A stretch of 64,000 nt of DNA from positions 543,501 through 607,500 of the forward strand of contig NZ_CP018155.1 of the NCBI RefSeq assembly GCF_001889045.1, read 5' to 3'. Below the pieces are notes generated by a model. It ran no database searches. It was given only the letters and a program-made list of their open reading frames with translations, and was not told the origin of the DNA. The stretch is from Tenacibaculum todarodis (GTDB lineage: Bacteria > Bacteroidota > Bacteroidia > Flavobacteriales > Flavobacteriaceae). Below, piece by piece: positions 7,781 to 16,415 of the stretch; position 1 is the first letter of the stretch, and each line of letters opens with the position of its first letter. The translations under genes and the position numbers were made by a program.

Positions 7781-9352
7781 ATGAGTAAGAAAATCTTCAT
7801 TCTTATTGTTGCTTTAATGAGCATATCTTTAATTGGTATTATAGCTGTTCAGGTCTATTGGATTAATGACGCAATTGCTAGTAAGCAAAAACAATTTAAG
7901 AGTGATGTTACAGTTGCTTTAGCAGGTGTTTCTGAGGCAATTAAAGAAAAAGAAGAATCCCAGTTTACAATAAAGTATAGTAAGTTCTTTGAAAATAATA
8001 GATATAGAACAGATGCTGAAATGAAAAGCTTTTTGTGGGAGCAAATAGATACTACAGGAAGAGAGAAGTTTACATTTGGAGCAACAATATTAGAAGAAAA
8101 TTTTAAAATCCCAGCCGGATTTTTAAATGATGATGAAGTAATTTTAAAAAAATATTCTGGTAGAGAAGATACTTTTCATTCTAGAATGATAAAAAGTTCC
8201 AATCCTAAAGAGTTTGAACCAGTTTTTGATGAAAAAAGGTTTTCAGTTTTTAAAGACTATTCAAATTTAGAAAGACAACAGTTTGTAAGCTTATTTAATC
8301 AAAGTAAAAGAATTAAACCAATTAATCAGAGAGTTAGAAATCGTGAGTTAAACTTAATTATTAAAGAAGAATTAGCAAAACGTAATATAGTTCAAGGGTT
8401 TAAATATGGTGTTTACGATGATGGTTTGGCAACATCTTTAAAATCTGGATATTTTAAAATTCAACCTAATGAAGGTTTTTATTACCCGCTTTTTGAAGAC
8501 GAAAATGGAAATAGTAATTATAAGTTGTACATAACCTTTCCAGAAGGAAAAAAAGAGTTGTTATCTGGATTGATGTCAATTTTATTGCTTTCAATATTTT
8601 TTATATTTATTATTATAGTAGCATTTTCAAGTTCATTATATCAATTAATACGTCAAAAGAAAATATCAGAAATAAAAACTGATTTTATAAATAACATGAC
8701 GCATGAGTTTAAAACGCCAATTGCAACCATAAATTTAGCGTTAGACGCCATTAAAAATCCAAAGATTATTAATGATGAAGACAAGGTTAAAAGGTATGTA
8801 AATATGATTCGTGAAGAGAACAAAAGAATGCACGGTCAAGTAGAAAGTGTTTTAAGAATATCTAGATTAGAAAAAAATCAACTAGATATTAGTAAGGAAG
8901 CAGTAGATGGAACAGACATAATAGAAGAAGCTATAGAACATGTAAGTTTATTAGTTGAAGATAAAAAAGGTTCAATTAAAACAACATTTAAAGCAATATC
9001 AACAGAAGTGTTAGGTAATGAGTTTCATTTAACAAATGTTGTGGTAAATATGTTAGAGAATGCTTTAAAATACTCCGAAGATAAACCAAGAATTGAGGTA
9101 ATAACAGAAAGCACAAATAAATTCTTTATCTTTAAAATAAAAGATGAAGGTATAGGAATGAGTAAACAAGCACAAAAAAATGTGTTTAATAAATTTTATA
9201 GAGAACAAAAAGGTAATATACACGACGTAAAAGGTCATGGTTTAGGTTTAGCATACGTAAAAGAAATAGTAGAAAACCATCACGGAACAGTTTTTGTAGA
9301 GAGTGAGAAAGGAAAAGGAAGCACGTTTACAGTAAAATTACCATTAATTTAA
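7781..9352 (+). CDS. Sensor histidine kinase
   Basis: A 523-residue inner-membrane kinase: N-terminal helix (about 5-27), periplasmic sensor region (~30-265), second membrane helix (~266-290), then HisKA and HATPase domains. H-box MTHEFKTPIA has the phospho-acceptor at His308; the N-box is NMLENALKYS, and the G-boxes are DEGIGMS and GHGLGLAYV. The architecture resembles the Bacteroides RprX kinases. The periplasmic part has no recognisable ligand domain, so the signal is unknown. The response regulator follows after 9 bases. Confidence 0.92.
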   Translation: MSKKIFILIVALMSISLIGIIAVQVYWINDAIASKQKQFKSDVTVALAGVSEAIKEKEESQFTIKYSKFFENNRYRTDAEMKSFLWEQIDTTGREKFTFGATILEENFKIPAGFLNDDEVILKKYSGREDTFHSRMIKSSNPKEFEPVFDEKRFSVFKDYSNLERQQFVSLFNQSKRIKPINQRVRNRELNLIIKEELAKRNIVQGFKYGVYDDGLATSLKSGYFKIQPNEGFYYPLFEDENGNSNYKLYITFPEGKKELLSGLMSILLLSIFFIFIIIVAFSSSLYQLIRQKKISEIKTDFINNMTHEFKTPIATINLALDAIKNPKIINDEDKVKRYVNMIREENKRMHGQVESVLRISRLEKNQLDISKEAVDGTDIIEEAIEHVSLLVEDKKGSIKTTFKAISTEVLGNEFHLTNVVVNMLENALKYSEDKPRIEVITESTNKFFIFKIKDEGIGMSKQAQKNVFNKFYREQKGNIHDVKGHGLGLAYVKEIVENHHGTVFVESEKGKGSTFTVKLPLI

Positions 9353-9361
9353 ACAAATATT

Positions 9362-10063
9362 ATGGGCATTAAAAAAATATTATTAGTAGAAGACGATCCA
9401 AATTTTGGAACAGTTTTAAAAGATTATTTAGCATTAAATGATTATAATGTAACACATGCTAAAGATGGTATTGAAGGTTTAATTATGTTTAAAAACTCAG
9501 ATTATGATTTGTGTATTTTAGATGTAATGATGCCTCGTAAAGACGGTTTTTCATTAGCAAAAGACATTAGAGTAACCAACAAAGAAGTGCCAATTATTTT
9601 CTTAACAGCAAAAACGTTAAAAGAAGATGTACTAAAAGGTTACCAAGCAGGAGCAGACGATTATTTAAATAAACCGTTCGATTCTGAAGTTTTATTACAC
9701 AAAATAAAAGCAATTTTACAACGTAAAGAAAACGAAACAACTACAGATACGGAGCAATTTGAGTTTAATATCGGTAAATTTTTCTTCAATTCTAAGTTAC
9801 GTCACTTGTCTATTGGAGAAACTGCAGAACCGCAAAAATTATCTCCAAAAGAAAGTAAATTGTTACGCATGTTAGCAATTCACAAAAACGATTTAATGCC
9901 AAGAGAATTAGCATTAACAAAGATCTGGAGAGACGATAACTACTTCACTTCTAGAAGTATGGATGTTTATATTGCAAAACTACGTAAGTATTTAAAACTA
10001 GACGAAAATGTTGAAATTTTAAATATTCACGGAGAAGGATTTAGATTGGTAGAAAAAGTTTAA
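9362..10063 (+). CDS. OmpR/PhoB-family response regulator
   Basis: A 233-residue protein: receiver domain at ~1-120, with the acidic pair in LLVEDD, phospho-acceptor Asp54 in LDVMMP, TAK and NKPF, and a winged-helix DNA-binding domain at ~135-230 with SPKESKLLRML and DVYIAKLRKYL. It is the cognate partner of the kinase just upstream, resembling RprY. It probably binds direct repeats and may autoregulate the operon. A structured repeat follows. Confidence 0.94.
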   Translation: MGIKKILLVEDDPNFGTVLKDYLALNDYNVTHAKDGIEGLIMFKNSDYDLCILDVMMPRKDGFSLAKDIRVTNKEVPIIFLTAKTLKEDVLKGYQAGADDYLNKPFDSEVLLHKIKAILQRKENETTTDTEQFEFNIGKFFFNSKLRHLSIGETAEPQKLSPKESKLLRMLAIHKNDLMPRELALTKIWRDDNYFTSRSMDVYIAKLRKYLKLDENVEILNIHGEGFRLVEKV

Positions 10064-10080
10064 AACATTTTTTTTAGAAG

Positions 10081-10147
10081 CTGTTTCCCGCTTTTCGTTA
10101 TATCTTTTGCAAAAAAGCAAAAGGATGTCACTACAATCGGGGCTAAG
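10081..10147. repeat. Structured intergenic repeat, copy 1
   Basis: Copy of a four-member family also at 12047-12198, 30846-30946 and 63061-63138. The central stem CTTTTGC (10104-10110) / GCAAAAG (10117-10123) is flanked by TTTTCGTTATAT on one side and GATGTCACTACAAT on the other. The flanks match the other copies while the stem differs in a compensating way. It lies after the response regulator gene and could also act as a terminator. Confidence 0.65.
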
Positions 10148-10232
10148 CAATTTTACTGGCAACAATAATAAAAAGAAACTTTCAGCTTGTTTATCAGGCT
10201 GAAAGTTTTTACTTTTAACTAAAACCTAGAAC

Positions 10233-10853
10233 TTGGCAGAATTTATAAAAATATACAACGAGAATCCTAATCCTAAAGAAATAGAAAAAGTAGTAAAAGT
10301 GCTACAAAAAGGCGGATTAGTAATTTATCCAACCGATACGGTTTACGGTTTAGGTTGCGATATTACAAGCACAAAAGCCTTAGAAAAGATTGCTAAAATT
10401 AAAGGAGTAAAGCTAGAAAAAGCAAACTTTTCATTTATTTGTAACGATTTAAGTCATCTTTCAGACTATGTAAAGCAAATAGATACAGCAACGTACAAAA
10501 TATTAAAACGTGCCTTGCCAGGACCTTATACTTTTATTTTACCGGGAAGTAATTCATTACCAAAAGTATTCAAAAAAAGAAAAACGGTAGGAATTAGAAT
10601 TCCAGATAATAACATTGCACGTGCAATTGTAGAAGCATTAGGAAATCCAATTGTATCAACATCTATACATGATGAAGATACCGTTTTAGAATACACTACA
10701 GATCCAGAATTAATTTTCGAGAAGTGGCAAAACCAAGTAGATTTAGTAGTTGATGGTGGTTTTGGAGATAATTACGCATCTACAGTTATAGATTTAACTA
10801 CAGATGAACCAGAAGTTATAAGAGAAGGAAAAGGAAGTTTAGATATTCTTTAG
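10233..10853 (+). CDS. YciO/TsaC-family (YrdC domain) protein, likely L-threonylcarbamoyladenylate synthase
   Basis: A 206-residue single YrdC domain: GGLVIYPTDTVYGLGCD, the nucleotide/carbonate site region PGPYTFIL, KTVGIRIP and NPIVSTS. The family makes threonylcarbamoyl-AMP for tRNA t6A37. Length and details (NFSFICNDLSHLSDY, DLVVDGG, TVIDLT and VIREG near the C-terminus) are closer to E. coli YciO, whose role is less certain, than to Sua5, which has an extra C-terminal domain. The start is TTG 10233; no ATG or GTG lies nearby in frame. mtaB, which acts downstream of t6A, lies at 34997-36331. Confidence 0.85.
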   Translation: MAEFIKIYNENPNPKEIEKVVKVLQKGGLVIYPTDTVYGLGCDITSTKALEKIAKIKGVKLEKANFSFICNDLSHLSDYVKQIDTATYKILKRALPGPYTFILPGSNSLPKVFKKRKTVGIRIPDNNIARAIVEALGNPIVSTSIHDEDTVLEYTTDPELIFEKWQNQVDLVVDGGFGDNYASTVIDLTTDEPEVIREGKGSLDIL

Positions 10854-10887
10854 AGTTACAAAGTTGCAAAGTAATAAAGTTGATAAC

Positions 10888-11886
10888 TTACTTCAAATCT
10901 TTATACTCTTTTCTTCCCAATCCAAAATATTGCCAAACTACTGAAGTGTGTAAGTTATATTCGTAACGACGTTGTAGTTTTCTACGCTTGTTAAAGAATT
11001 TAAAAAAGTTTTTATAAAAACTAAAATGCGCTTTTATAATTGCCCAAGTGTGTATTGGTCTTAGTTCAAATAAGAACTTTATTCCTGCAATTCCATCTAA
11101 AATTAAACGAGAAAAAACCACAAATAAAAACCATTGTGTTGGCACATTTTTTACAACAGTAAGCAGGCTATTTCTAAAATTTAAATATGTTTTATGCGGA
11201 TTACTTTCTTGTAACGTTGCGCCACCAACATGATAAACAGTTGAAGTACCAACATATTTAACTTTAAAACCTTCGTTTTGTGTACGCCAACATAAATCAA
11301 TTTCTTCTTGATGCGCAAAATAATCTTCATCAAAACCACCTAATTGATGGTACACTTTAGAGCGAATAAAAAAACAAGCTCCAGAAGCCCAAAAAATTTC
11401 TGAAGTATCATTGAATTGTCCGTTATCGGTTTCTAAATCATTAAAAACACGTCCTCTGCAATATGGATAACCATATAAATCTACAAAGCCGCCACCAGCA
11501 CCAGCGTATTCAAATTTAGATTTGTCTTTAAAATCTAATAATTTTGGTTGAATAATAGCCGTATTTTCTTCTTCCTTAAAAACCTGTAGAATAGGAGAGA
11601 GCCAGTTTTTGGTAACTTCTACATCTGAGTTTATTAAACAATAAATATCTGCTTCAATATGTTGTAAAGCGTCGTTATATCCTTTTGCATAACCTCCGTT
11701 TTCTGTGTTTTCAATAATTTTTACTGAAGGAAAGTTAGTTTTTACAAAATTAATTGAATTGTCTGAAGAAGCATTATCGGCAACATAAATAGTAGCATCT
11801 GGCGAATTAAAATTCACAATTGAAGGTAAAAACTGTTCTAGTAGTTTTTCTCCATTCCAATTTAATATGACTATTGCTGTTTTCAA
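10888..11886 (-). CDS. Family 2 glycosyltransferase (rhamnosyltransferase-like)
   Basis: A 332-residue GT-A enzyme: N-terminal AIVILNWNGEKLL, nucleotide-sugar site YVADNASSDNS, ENGGYAKGYNDAL and the DxD-like INSDVEV, then the acceptor-side WASGACFFIRS and DEDYFAHQEEIDLCWR. The last ~100 residues include hydrophobic helices (about 245-290) that may tether it to the inner membrane. It probably adds a sugar to a cell-surface glycan. It stands alone, not in a polysaccharide cluster. The acceptor is unknown. Confidence 0.9.
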   Translation of the reverse strand: MKTAIVILNWNGEKLLEQFLPSIVNFNSPDATIYVADNASSDNSINFVKTNFPSVKIIENTENGGYAKGYNDALQHIEADIYCLINSDVEVTKNWLSPILQVFKEEENTAIIQPKLLDFKDKSKFEYAGAGGGFVDLYGYPYCRGRVFNDLETDNGQFNDTSEIFWASGACFFIRSKVYHQLGGFDEDYFAHQEEIDLCWRTQNEGFKVKYVGTSTVYHVGGATLQESNPHKTYLNFRNSLLTVVKNVPTQWFLFVVFSRLILDGIAGIKFLFELRPIHTWAIIKAHFSFYKNFFKFFNKRRKLQRRYEYNLHTSVVWQYFGLGRKEYKDLK

Positions 11887-11962
11887 GGTCGCAAAATTAA
11901 GCTTTTAAGTCGGTTTAAAAGTTTAAATTTTTCATAATAATTGTACAGCTTTTTTATGTTTG

Positions 11963-11985
11963 TCATTCCTGCGTAGGCAGGAATC
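11963..11985. repeat. GTCATTCCTGCG palindromic repeat
   Basis: ATTCCTGC (11965-11972), loop GTAG, GCAGGAAT (11977-11984): a perfect palindrome with an 8-base stem. Related units are at 18257-18321, 30773-30838 and 62215-62239. The ATTCC-N-GGAAT layout recalls the neisserial dRS3 repeat, but this is analogy only. Confidence 0.75.
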
Positions 11986-12046
11986 TATGCTGACTTTTGT
12001 GAGAATTTATTAACTAAAAGGGTTATAAAAAAGCAATAGCAAGTAC

Positions 12047-12198
12047 GCGCGTTAGCGATTGAAACGGCATCCTTTTTATGGTAAACTCGTTTCAGTGTTT
12101 ATCATAAAAAATAAAAACACCTATAAATAAGAACAGATGCTGAAATAAAATCAGCATAAAAAGATATAGTGGAAAGCGCGACCCTTGTGGTAACGCCC
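12047..12198. repeat. Structured intergenic repeat, copy 2 (enlarged loop)
   Basis: Outer arms CGTTA (12050-12054) and TAACG (12191-12195); inner stem CTTTTTATG (12072-12080) / CATAAAAAG (12155-12163). The loop is about 74 bases and holds its own hairpin (ATGCTGA...TCAGCAT, 12137-12157), which overlaps the inner stem's right arm by three bases. The flanks GCGTTAGCGATTGAAACGGCATCC and GATATAGTGGAAAGC match the other copies. Confidence 0.7.
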
Positions 12199-12206
12199 AA
12201 AAAGAA

Positions 12207-12650
12207 TTACTTGTAATTAGGGACTTCCTTTAGAAAGATATAAGTTTCATTTTCAAAATCCATTTTGCAGTAAAAATGTTCCAATCCGTTGGTTACAATT
12301 AAGTAATTTGCATTTAATTTTAAGTTGTAACGTGCAATTTGATCAAAAGTATCTTGTGTTATCTTAATTTTTGGCGCTTTGCATTCTACAATAATATCTG
12401 GTTTTCCTTCCGCATTAAAAATTAAAATATCAGTTCTTTTTTTACGATTGTTGATAGTTAACTGTTTTTCAATGGCAATTAAAGAAACTGGATATTTCTT
12501 TTCTTCAATTAAATACATAACAAAATGTTGACGTACCCATTCTTCTGGAGTTAAAACCACATTTTTTTTTCTCAATTTATCAAAAATAAGCGTCTTATTT
12601 TCGTTACTTTTGAGCTTAAACGGATATGTAGGAAGATTGAGTTTTTGCAT
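12207..12650 (-). CDS. HsdR N-terminal domain-like protein
   Basis: A 147-residue stand-alone protein resembling the N-terminal nuclease-like domain of type I restriction HsdR subunits (HSDR_N family). The PD-(D/E)xK-like core is visible: an Asp in KRTDILIF, then IIVECKAP with Glu and Lys. There is no helicase part and no HsdM or HsdS nearby, so it is not a working type I system. This short form is common next to holA in flavobacteria. ATG 12650 is preferred over an in-frame TTG one codon upstream. It is divergent from the kinase gene. Function unknown; nuclease activity is possible. Confidence 0.75.
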   Translation of the reverse strand: MQKLNLPTYPFKLKSNENKTLIFDKLRKKNVVLTPEEWVRQHFVMYLIEEKKYPVSLIAIEKQLTINNRKKRTDILIFNAEGKPDIIVECKAPKIKITQDTFDQIARYNLKLNANYLIVTNGLEHFYCKMDFENETYIFLKEVPNYK

Positions 12651-12676
12651 CAATCAAAAGTAATTAAAAATCAGAT

Positions 12677-13165
12677 ATGATACATTTATTAGTTGGCAAT
12701 ACTGGCGCAGGGAAATCTACGTATGCTAATAGGTTAAAACTTGAAATAAATGGCGTGGTTTTTACCTTAGATAAATGGAATAAAATATTGTTTTTTCCTG
12801 ATAAAACCGACCAAGATGGTTTAGAATGGTTTTTAGAAAGAATAGATAGAGCAGAGCTTTTAATGCAAGATTTAATTTTACAATTAGAAAGAACTGGTGT
12901 AGATGCTATTTTAGATGTTGGTCTTTCTAAATTTAAACATAGAGAAAAATATAGGCAATTTGCTAAAGAAAATAATATTGAAGTTAAAACTCATTTTTTA
13001 GACATTCCGAAAGAGATAAGAAAAGAGCGTGTTGTAAAACGTAACTTAGAAAAAGGAGCAACTTTTGAGTTTGAGGTAAGTGAGGATAATTTTGAATTTA
13101 TGGAGAATTGGTTTGAAACTCTAACGGAAACAGAGTTGTTAAATGCAGTAATTATAGAAGAATAA
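12677..13165 (+). CDS. P-loop ATPase/kinase (AAA_33-like)
   Basis: A 162-residue protein with Walker A LVGNTGAGKST at residues ~5-15 and a zeta-toxin/polynucleotide-kinase-like layout: a LDKWNKI lid region, DAILDVGLSKFKHR (possible Walker B) and KEIRKERVVKRN with Arg residues typical of small-molecule kinases. The substrate is unknown. No antitoxin gene is adjacent, so a toxin role is unlikely. Its TAA overlaps the holA ATG (TAATG at 13163-13167). Confidence 0.78.
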   Translation: MIHLLVGNTGAGKSTYANRLKLEINGVVFTLDKWNKILFFPDKTDQDGLEWFLERIDRAELLMQDLILQLERTGVDAILDVGLSKFKHREKYRQFAKENNIEVKTHFLDIPKEIRKERVVKRNLEKGATFEFEVSEDNFEFMENWFETLTETELLNAVIIEE

Positions 13166-14166
13166 TGAACGACGTAAAACATATTATATCAGACATTAAT
13201 AATGGGAACCTTAAACCTATTTATTTTTTAATGGGAGAAGAGTCTTATTATATTGATAAGATTTCTGAATATATAGAAAAAAACGTGTTAGATGAAGCTG
13301 AAAAAGGCTTTAATCAGGTAGTTATGTACGGAAGAGATGTTTCTATAGAAGAGATAGTTTCTTCTGCTAAACGCTACCCAATGATGGCAGAACGACAAGT
13401 TTTAATTGTAAAGGAAGCACAAGATTTAGCGCGTACAATTGATAAGTTAGAGAGTTATGCTGCCAATCCGCAACCTACAACGGTTTTAGTTTTAAACTAC
13501 AAATACAAGAAATTAGACAAACGTAAAAAAGCCTACAAAGCGATTGCTAAAAATGGATTGATTTATGAAAGTAAGAAGTTGTATGAGAATCAGGTTTCTG
13601 ATTGGATTCGTAGAGTTTTAAGCGGAAAAAAATATCAGATTGAGCCAAAAGCGTCGCACATGTTGGTGGAGTTTTTAGGAAACGATTTAAGTAAGATTTC
13701 TAATGAATTGGATAAATTAACCTCAGTTTTACCTGTTGAAACTATAATTACACCAAATCATATTGAAGAAAATATTGGAATTTCTAAAGATTTTAACAAC
13801 TTTGAGTTGCTAAAAGCAATTGGAGATAAAAATGTGGTAAAAGTGAACAGAATAATTAATTATTTCTGTGAAAATCCAAAGAAAAACCCAACTATTGTTA
13901 CTGTTTCTACATTGAATGGTTTCTTTACCAAACTACTTTTATATCATGGTTTAAAGGATAAGTCGAAAGCAAATATTGCACGAAATTTAGGTGTAAATCC
14001 TTATTTTGTGGGAGATTATACAACAGCTGCTAAAAGCTTTCCTATGCGAAAAGTTGCACAAGTAATTGCATTGCTTCGAGATGCAGATGTTAAAAGTAAA
14101 GGTGTTGGCGCAAACCAAAGCCAAAGTGATATTTTAAAAGAGTTATTATTCAAAATTTTGCATTAA
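13165..14166 (+). CDS. holA: DNA polymerase III subunit delta
   Basis: A 333-residue clamp-loader subunit. The N-terminal domain contains PIYFLMGEESYYIDK and an AAA-like fold without a functional P-loop, followed by RQVLIVKEAQDL, VLVLNYKYKKLDKRKKAYKAI and the C-terminal collar domain with FELLKAIGDKN and LLRDADVKSKG. It works with tau/gamma and delta' to load the beta clamp during replication. Start overlaps the stop of the kinase gene, so the two are coupled. Confidence 0.92.
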   Translation: MNDVKHIISDINNGNLKPIYFLMGEESYYIDKISEYIEKNVLDEAEKGFNQVVMYGRDVSIEEIVSSAKRYPMMAERQVLIVKEAQDLARTIDKLESYAANPQPTTVLVLNYKYKKLDKRKKAYKAIAKNGLIYESKKLYENQVSDWIRRVLSGKKYQIEPKASHMLVEFLGNDLSKISNELDKLTSVLPVETIITPNHIEENIGISKDFNNFELLKAIGDKNVVKVNRIINYFCENPKKNPTIVTVSTLNGFFTKLLLYHGLKDKSKANIARNLGVNPYFVGDYTTAAKSFPMRKVAQVIALLRDADVKSKGVGANQSQSDILKELLFKILH

Positions 14167-14167
14167 A

Positions 14168-14620
14168 ATGAAAAATATTTTTAAGAAAGAAGTTACTAAC
14201 GAAGTAATTGAGAGAATTAACAAGTTAACACCGCAAACTCAAGCAAATTGGGGTAAGATGTCTGTTTCACAAATGTTAGCACATTGTTGTGTTATTTATG
14301 AAATGGTTTATACAGACAAACACCCAAAACCAAATGCTTTTGTAAAATTGATGTTAAAGTTATTTGTGAAAAAAGCTGTAGTTTCAGAAAAACCATATTC
14401 AAAAAATAGTAAAACGGCTCCACAGTTTATAATTTCTGATGAACGAGAATTTGAAGCAGAAAAGAAGCGTTTAATAGGTTTTATAACTAAAACACAAGAA
14501 TTAGGTGAGCAATATTTTGAAGGCAAAGAATCTCATTCTTTTGGTAAATTATCTGCTACAGAATGGAATAATTCTTTTTATAAACATTTAGAGCATCACT
14601 TAACGCAATTTGGGGTTTAA
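14168..14620 (+). CDS. DUF1569 (DinB-like) protein
   Basis: A 150-residue protein of the DUF1569 branch of the DinB/YfiT four-helix fold. It has NWGKMSVSQMLAHCCVIYEM, in which the H-C-C segment gives the first putative metal-ligand His, and a C-terminal HLEHHLTQFGV with further His residues. These proteins often bind a divalent metal. Function unknown. It starts 1 base after the holA stop and belongs to the same transcript. Confidence 0.8.
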   Translation: MKNIFKKEVTNEVIERINKLTPQTQANWGKMSVSQMLAHCCVIYEMVYTDKHPKPNAFVKLMLKLFVKKAVVSEKPYSKNSKTAPQFIISDEREFEAEKKRLIGFITKTQELGEQYFEGKESHSFGKLSATEWNNSFYKHLEHHLTQFGV

Positions 14621-14627
14621 ATATTTA

Positions 14628-15164
14628 TTAAGCTCCTCCGGCTAAATTATAAGTTACTTCATGTTCTTGCCCGTTATTAATGTATTTAATAGTGATTTTT
14701 TCAAAACTTAAAGAAACAATTTCTTGACGATTAGAACTGGCATCTAATTGATGTTTATTTATTGTAGTTTTTTTGAGAGTTAAGATTAAATAAGGTTCTT
14801 TCGATTCATTTTTAATTAAACTTATTATTGCTTCTTTAAAAGATTTTCCTTGAAGATTAGCTAACATTATATATGGTGTTGCTGCATCAATTTTTTTTAC
14901 TAGAGAAATTGGAGACATTTCAGCTCTATATTGACTTCTCCCTCTACCTGGTACAATTTTACCAGCTTTTTCAATTAATGAAGCTAAACCAAAAATTTCT
15001 ATTTCATTTTTATATTCTGAAGACTTAGATTCTCCTTCTATATTAGGAATTTTTAGATATCCTATTACGGTTCTAGAAGTGATTGGGTTTTCTTGTTTGC
15101 TTTGAGAATTAACTGTAATTGAGAATAAAAATAAACTTATAAATAATAACTGTATTGTTTTCAT
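14628..15164 (-). CDS. Secreted protein, unknown function
   Basis: A 178-residue protein I do not recognise. It has a clear Sec signal peptide (about residues 1-20, ILLFISLFLFSITVNSQ-like hydrophobic core) with likely cleavage after a small residue and no lipobox Cys. The mature part is rich in Lys, Ile and Ser, with predicted beta-strands; VSLSFEKITIKYINNGQEHEVTYNL near the end recalls Hcp (Type VI secretion tube) proteins, together with an N-terminal IEGESKSSEYKNEIEI segment. That resemblance is weak and no other T6SS gene is visible. It converges on DUF1569. Confidence 0.6.
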   Translation of the reverse strand: MKTIQLLFISLFLFSITVNSQSKQENPITSRTVIGYLKIPNIEGESKSSEYKNEIEIFGLASLIEKAGKIVPGRGRSQYRAEMSPISLVKKIDAATPYIMLANLQGKSFKEAIISLIKNESKEPYLILTLKKTTINKHQLDASSNRQEIVSLSFEKITIKYINNGQEHEVTYNLAGGA

Positions 15165-15238
15165 GATATTTCTGATTTACAACAAAAATATTATTATTTA
15201 TATTGAAAATCAAGAGGTTAAAAACCCTATTTTACATA

Positions 15239-15276
15239 AAAAGCCTCGCTTCCGATATTCGAAAGCGAGGCTTTTA
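15239..15276 (-). terminator. Intrinsic terminator (bidirectional shape)
   Basis: A perfect 13-base stem, 15239-15251 with 15263-15275, flanked by A and T runs on both sides. On the minus strand it ends the M28 peptidase transcript, 37 bases after that gene's stop, and separates it from the secreted-protein gene. Confidence 0.85.
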
Positions 15277-15312
15277 TTTCTATAAATCTAATATTCTAAA
15301 TTCCTAAAAATA

Positions 15313-16353
15313 CTATCTATTTTCAACTCCATCAACAACAATACGAGCTTCTCTATTAGCAACTTCCCAAGCAGTATGGAAAACCAAACGCGTACGTTTT
15401 TCTAACATTTCGTAGTTAATTTTATCTGGTGTATCACTTGGTTTGTGGTAATCTGCATGCGTTCCATTAAAGTAAAATATAATTGGAATACCGTGTTTTG
15501 CAAAGTTATAATGATCAGAACGGTAATAGAATCTATTTGGTTCGTCTTCAGCATTATATCTGTAATCTAAATCTACATTTGTATATTTTTTATTTACTGC
15601 TTCAGAGATGTTGTGTAAGTCTGTACTTAATTTATCTGAACCAATTAAATATACATAATTTGGATTTCCTTTGTGAGCTGCATCAACTCTACCAATCATA
15701 TCAATATTTAAATCGGTAACTGTGTTTGCTAAAGGAAAAAGTGGGTTTTCAGAATAGTATTTAGAACCTAATAATCCTTTTTCTTCACCAGTTACGTGTA
15801 AAAATAACATTGAACGTTTTGGGCCTTTTCCTGCATCAGCAGCTTTTTTAAATGCTTCAGCAATTTCTAACATTGCAACTGTTCCAGAACCATCATCATC
15901 GGCTCCGTTATAGATTTCTCCATTTTTTATACCTTCATGATCTAAATGTGCAGAAATAACTACAATTTCATCAGGCTTTTCAGTTCCTTTAATAAAAGCA
16001 ACTACATTTTCGGAAGCTTTTAATTTTCCTCTTCTTGCGTTTTTGTTTAACCATTCTGCAGGAACTTCTTGAAAATAATCATCACCACCAATTGGAGATT
16101 TAATTCCTTGGTTTACATAGAAGTTTTTTAAATACTCAACAGCTTTTTTCTGTCCAGGTTCACCTGTATTTCTTCCTTCAAATTCATCTGAAGCATATAC
16201 AAATAGGTGATTTCCTAAATCTTTAGCTGTAATTGTAGCTGCGTATTTTTGTGCTTGATCTACGTTTGCATCGTTGTCTGATTTTGATGCTTCTTTACCA
16301 GATCCACATGCCATAAAAGCCAATGCGCAAGCTGAGTATAATAATTTTTTCAT
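15313..16353 (-). CDS. M28-family zinc aminopeptidase lipoprotein
   Basis: A 346-residue protein with a lipoprotein signal peptide ending FMACG (Cys17). Peptidase M28 core: AHLDH (first zinc His, Asp), GADDDGSG (bridging Asp), TGEEKG (catalytic Glu and zinc Glu), NIDMIGR (zinc Asp) and the final zinc His in THADYHKPSD. It probably trims peptides in the periplasm or at the outer surface. It is read alone: a terminator follows and a 62-base gap separates it from the upstream ABC genes. Confidence 0.92.
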   Translation of the reverse strand: MKKLLYSACALAFMACGSGKEASKSDNDANVDQAQKYAATITAKDLGNHLFVYASDEFEGRNTGEPGQKKAVEYLKNFYVNQGIKSPIGGDDYFQEVPAEWLNKNARRGKLKASENVVAFIKGTEKPDEIVVISAHLDHEGIKNGEIYNGADDDGSGTVAMLEIAEAFKKAADAGKGPKRSMLFLHVTGEEKGLLGSKYYSENPLFPLANTVTDLNIDMIGRVDAAHKGNPNYVYLIGSDKLSTDLHNISEAVNKKYTNVDLDYRYNAEDEPNRFYYRSDHYNFAKHGIPIIFYFNGTHADYHKPSDTPDKINYEMLEKRTRLVFHTAWEVANREARIVVDGVENR

Positions 16354-16415
16354 GTTGTTTTGTTGCGTTTAATTTACTTGGTTAAATGTAACTTTTAGTT
16401 ACTTAAGTGTCAAAT

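Larger units (their letters stand above)
11887..12206. other. Gene-free interval with two repeats
   Basis: About 320 bases between the divergent-side end of the glycosyltransferase gene and the HsdR-N gene. It contains a GTCATTCCTGCG palindrome (11963-11985) and copy 2 of the structured repeat (12047-12198). I see no additional gene. Confidence 0.7.

Noticed and set aside
12207..12650. Type I restriction-modification system
   Set aside because: Only a short HsdR-N-like domain is present, with no motor, methylase or specificity gene.
12677..13165. Zeta-type toxin
   Set aside because: The P-loop fold is similar, but no antitoxin gene is paired with it and it is translationally coupled to holA.
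14628..15164. Type VI secretion Hcp protein
   Set aside because: The C-terminal strand pattern is only loosely Hcp-like, a signal peptide is present and no other T6SS gene is in the window, so I leave it as unknown.
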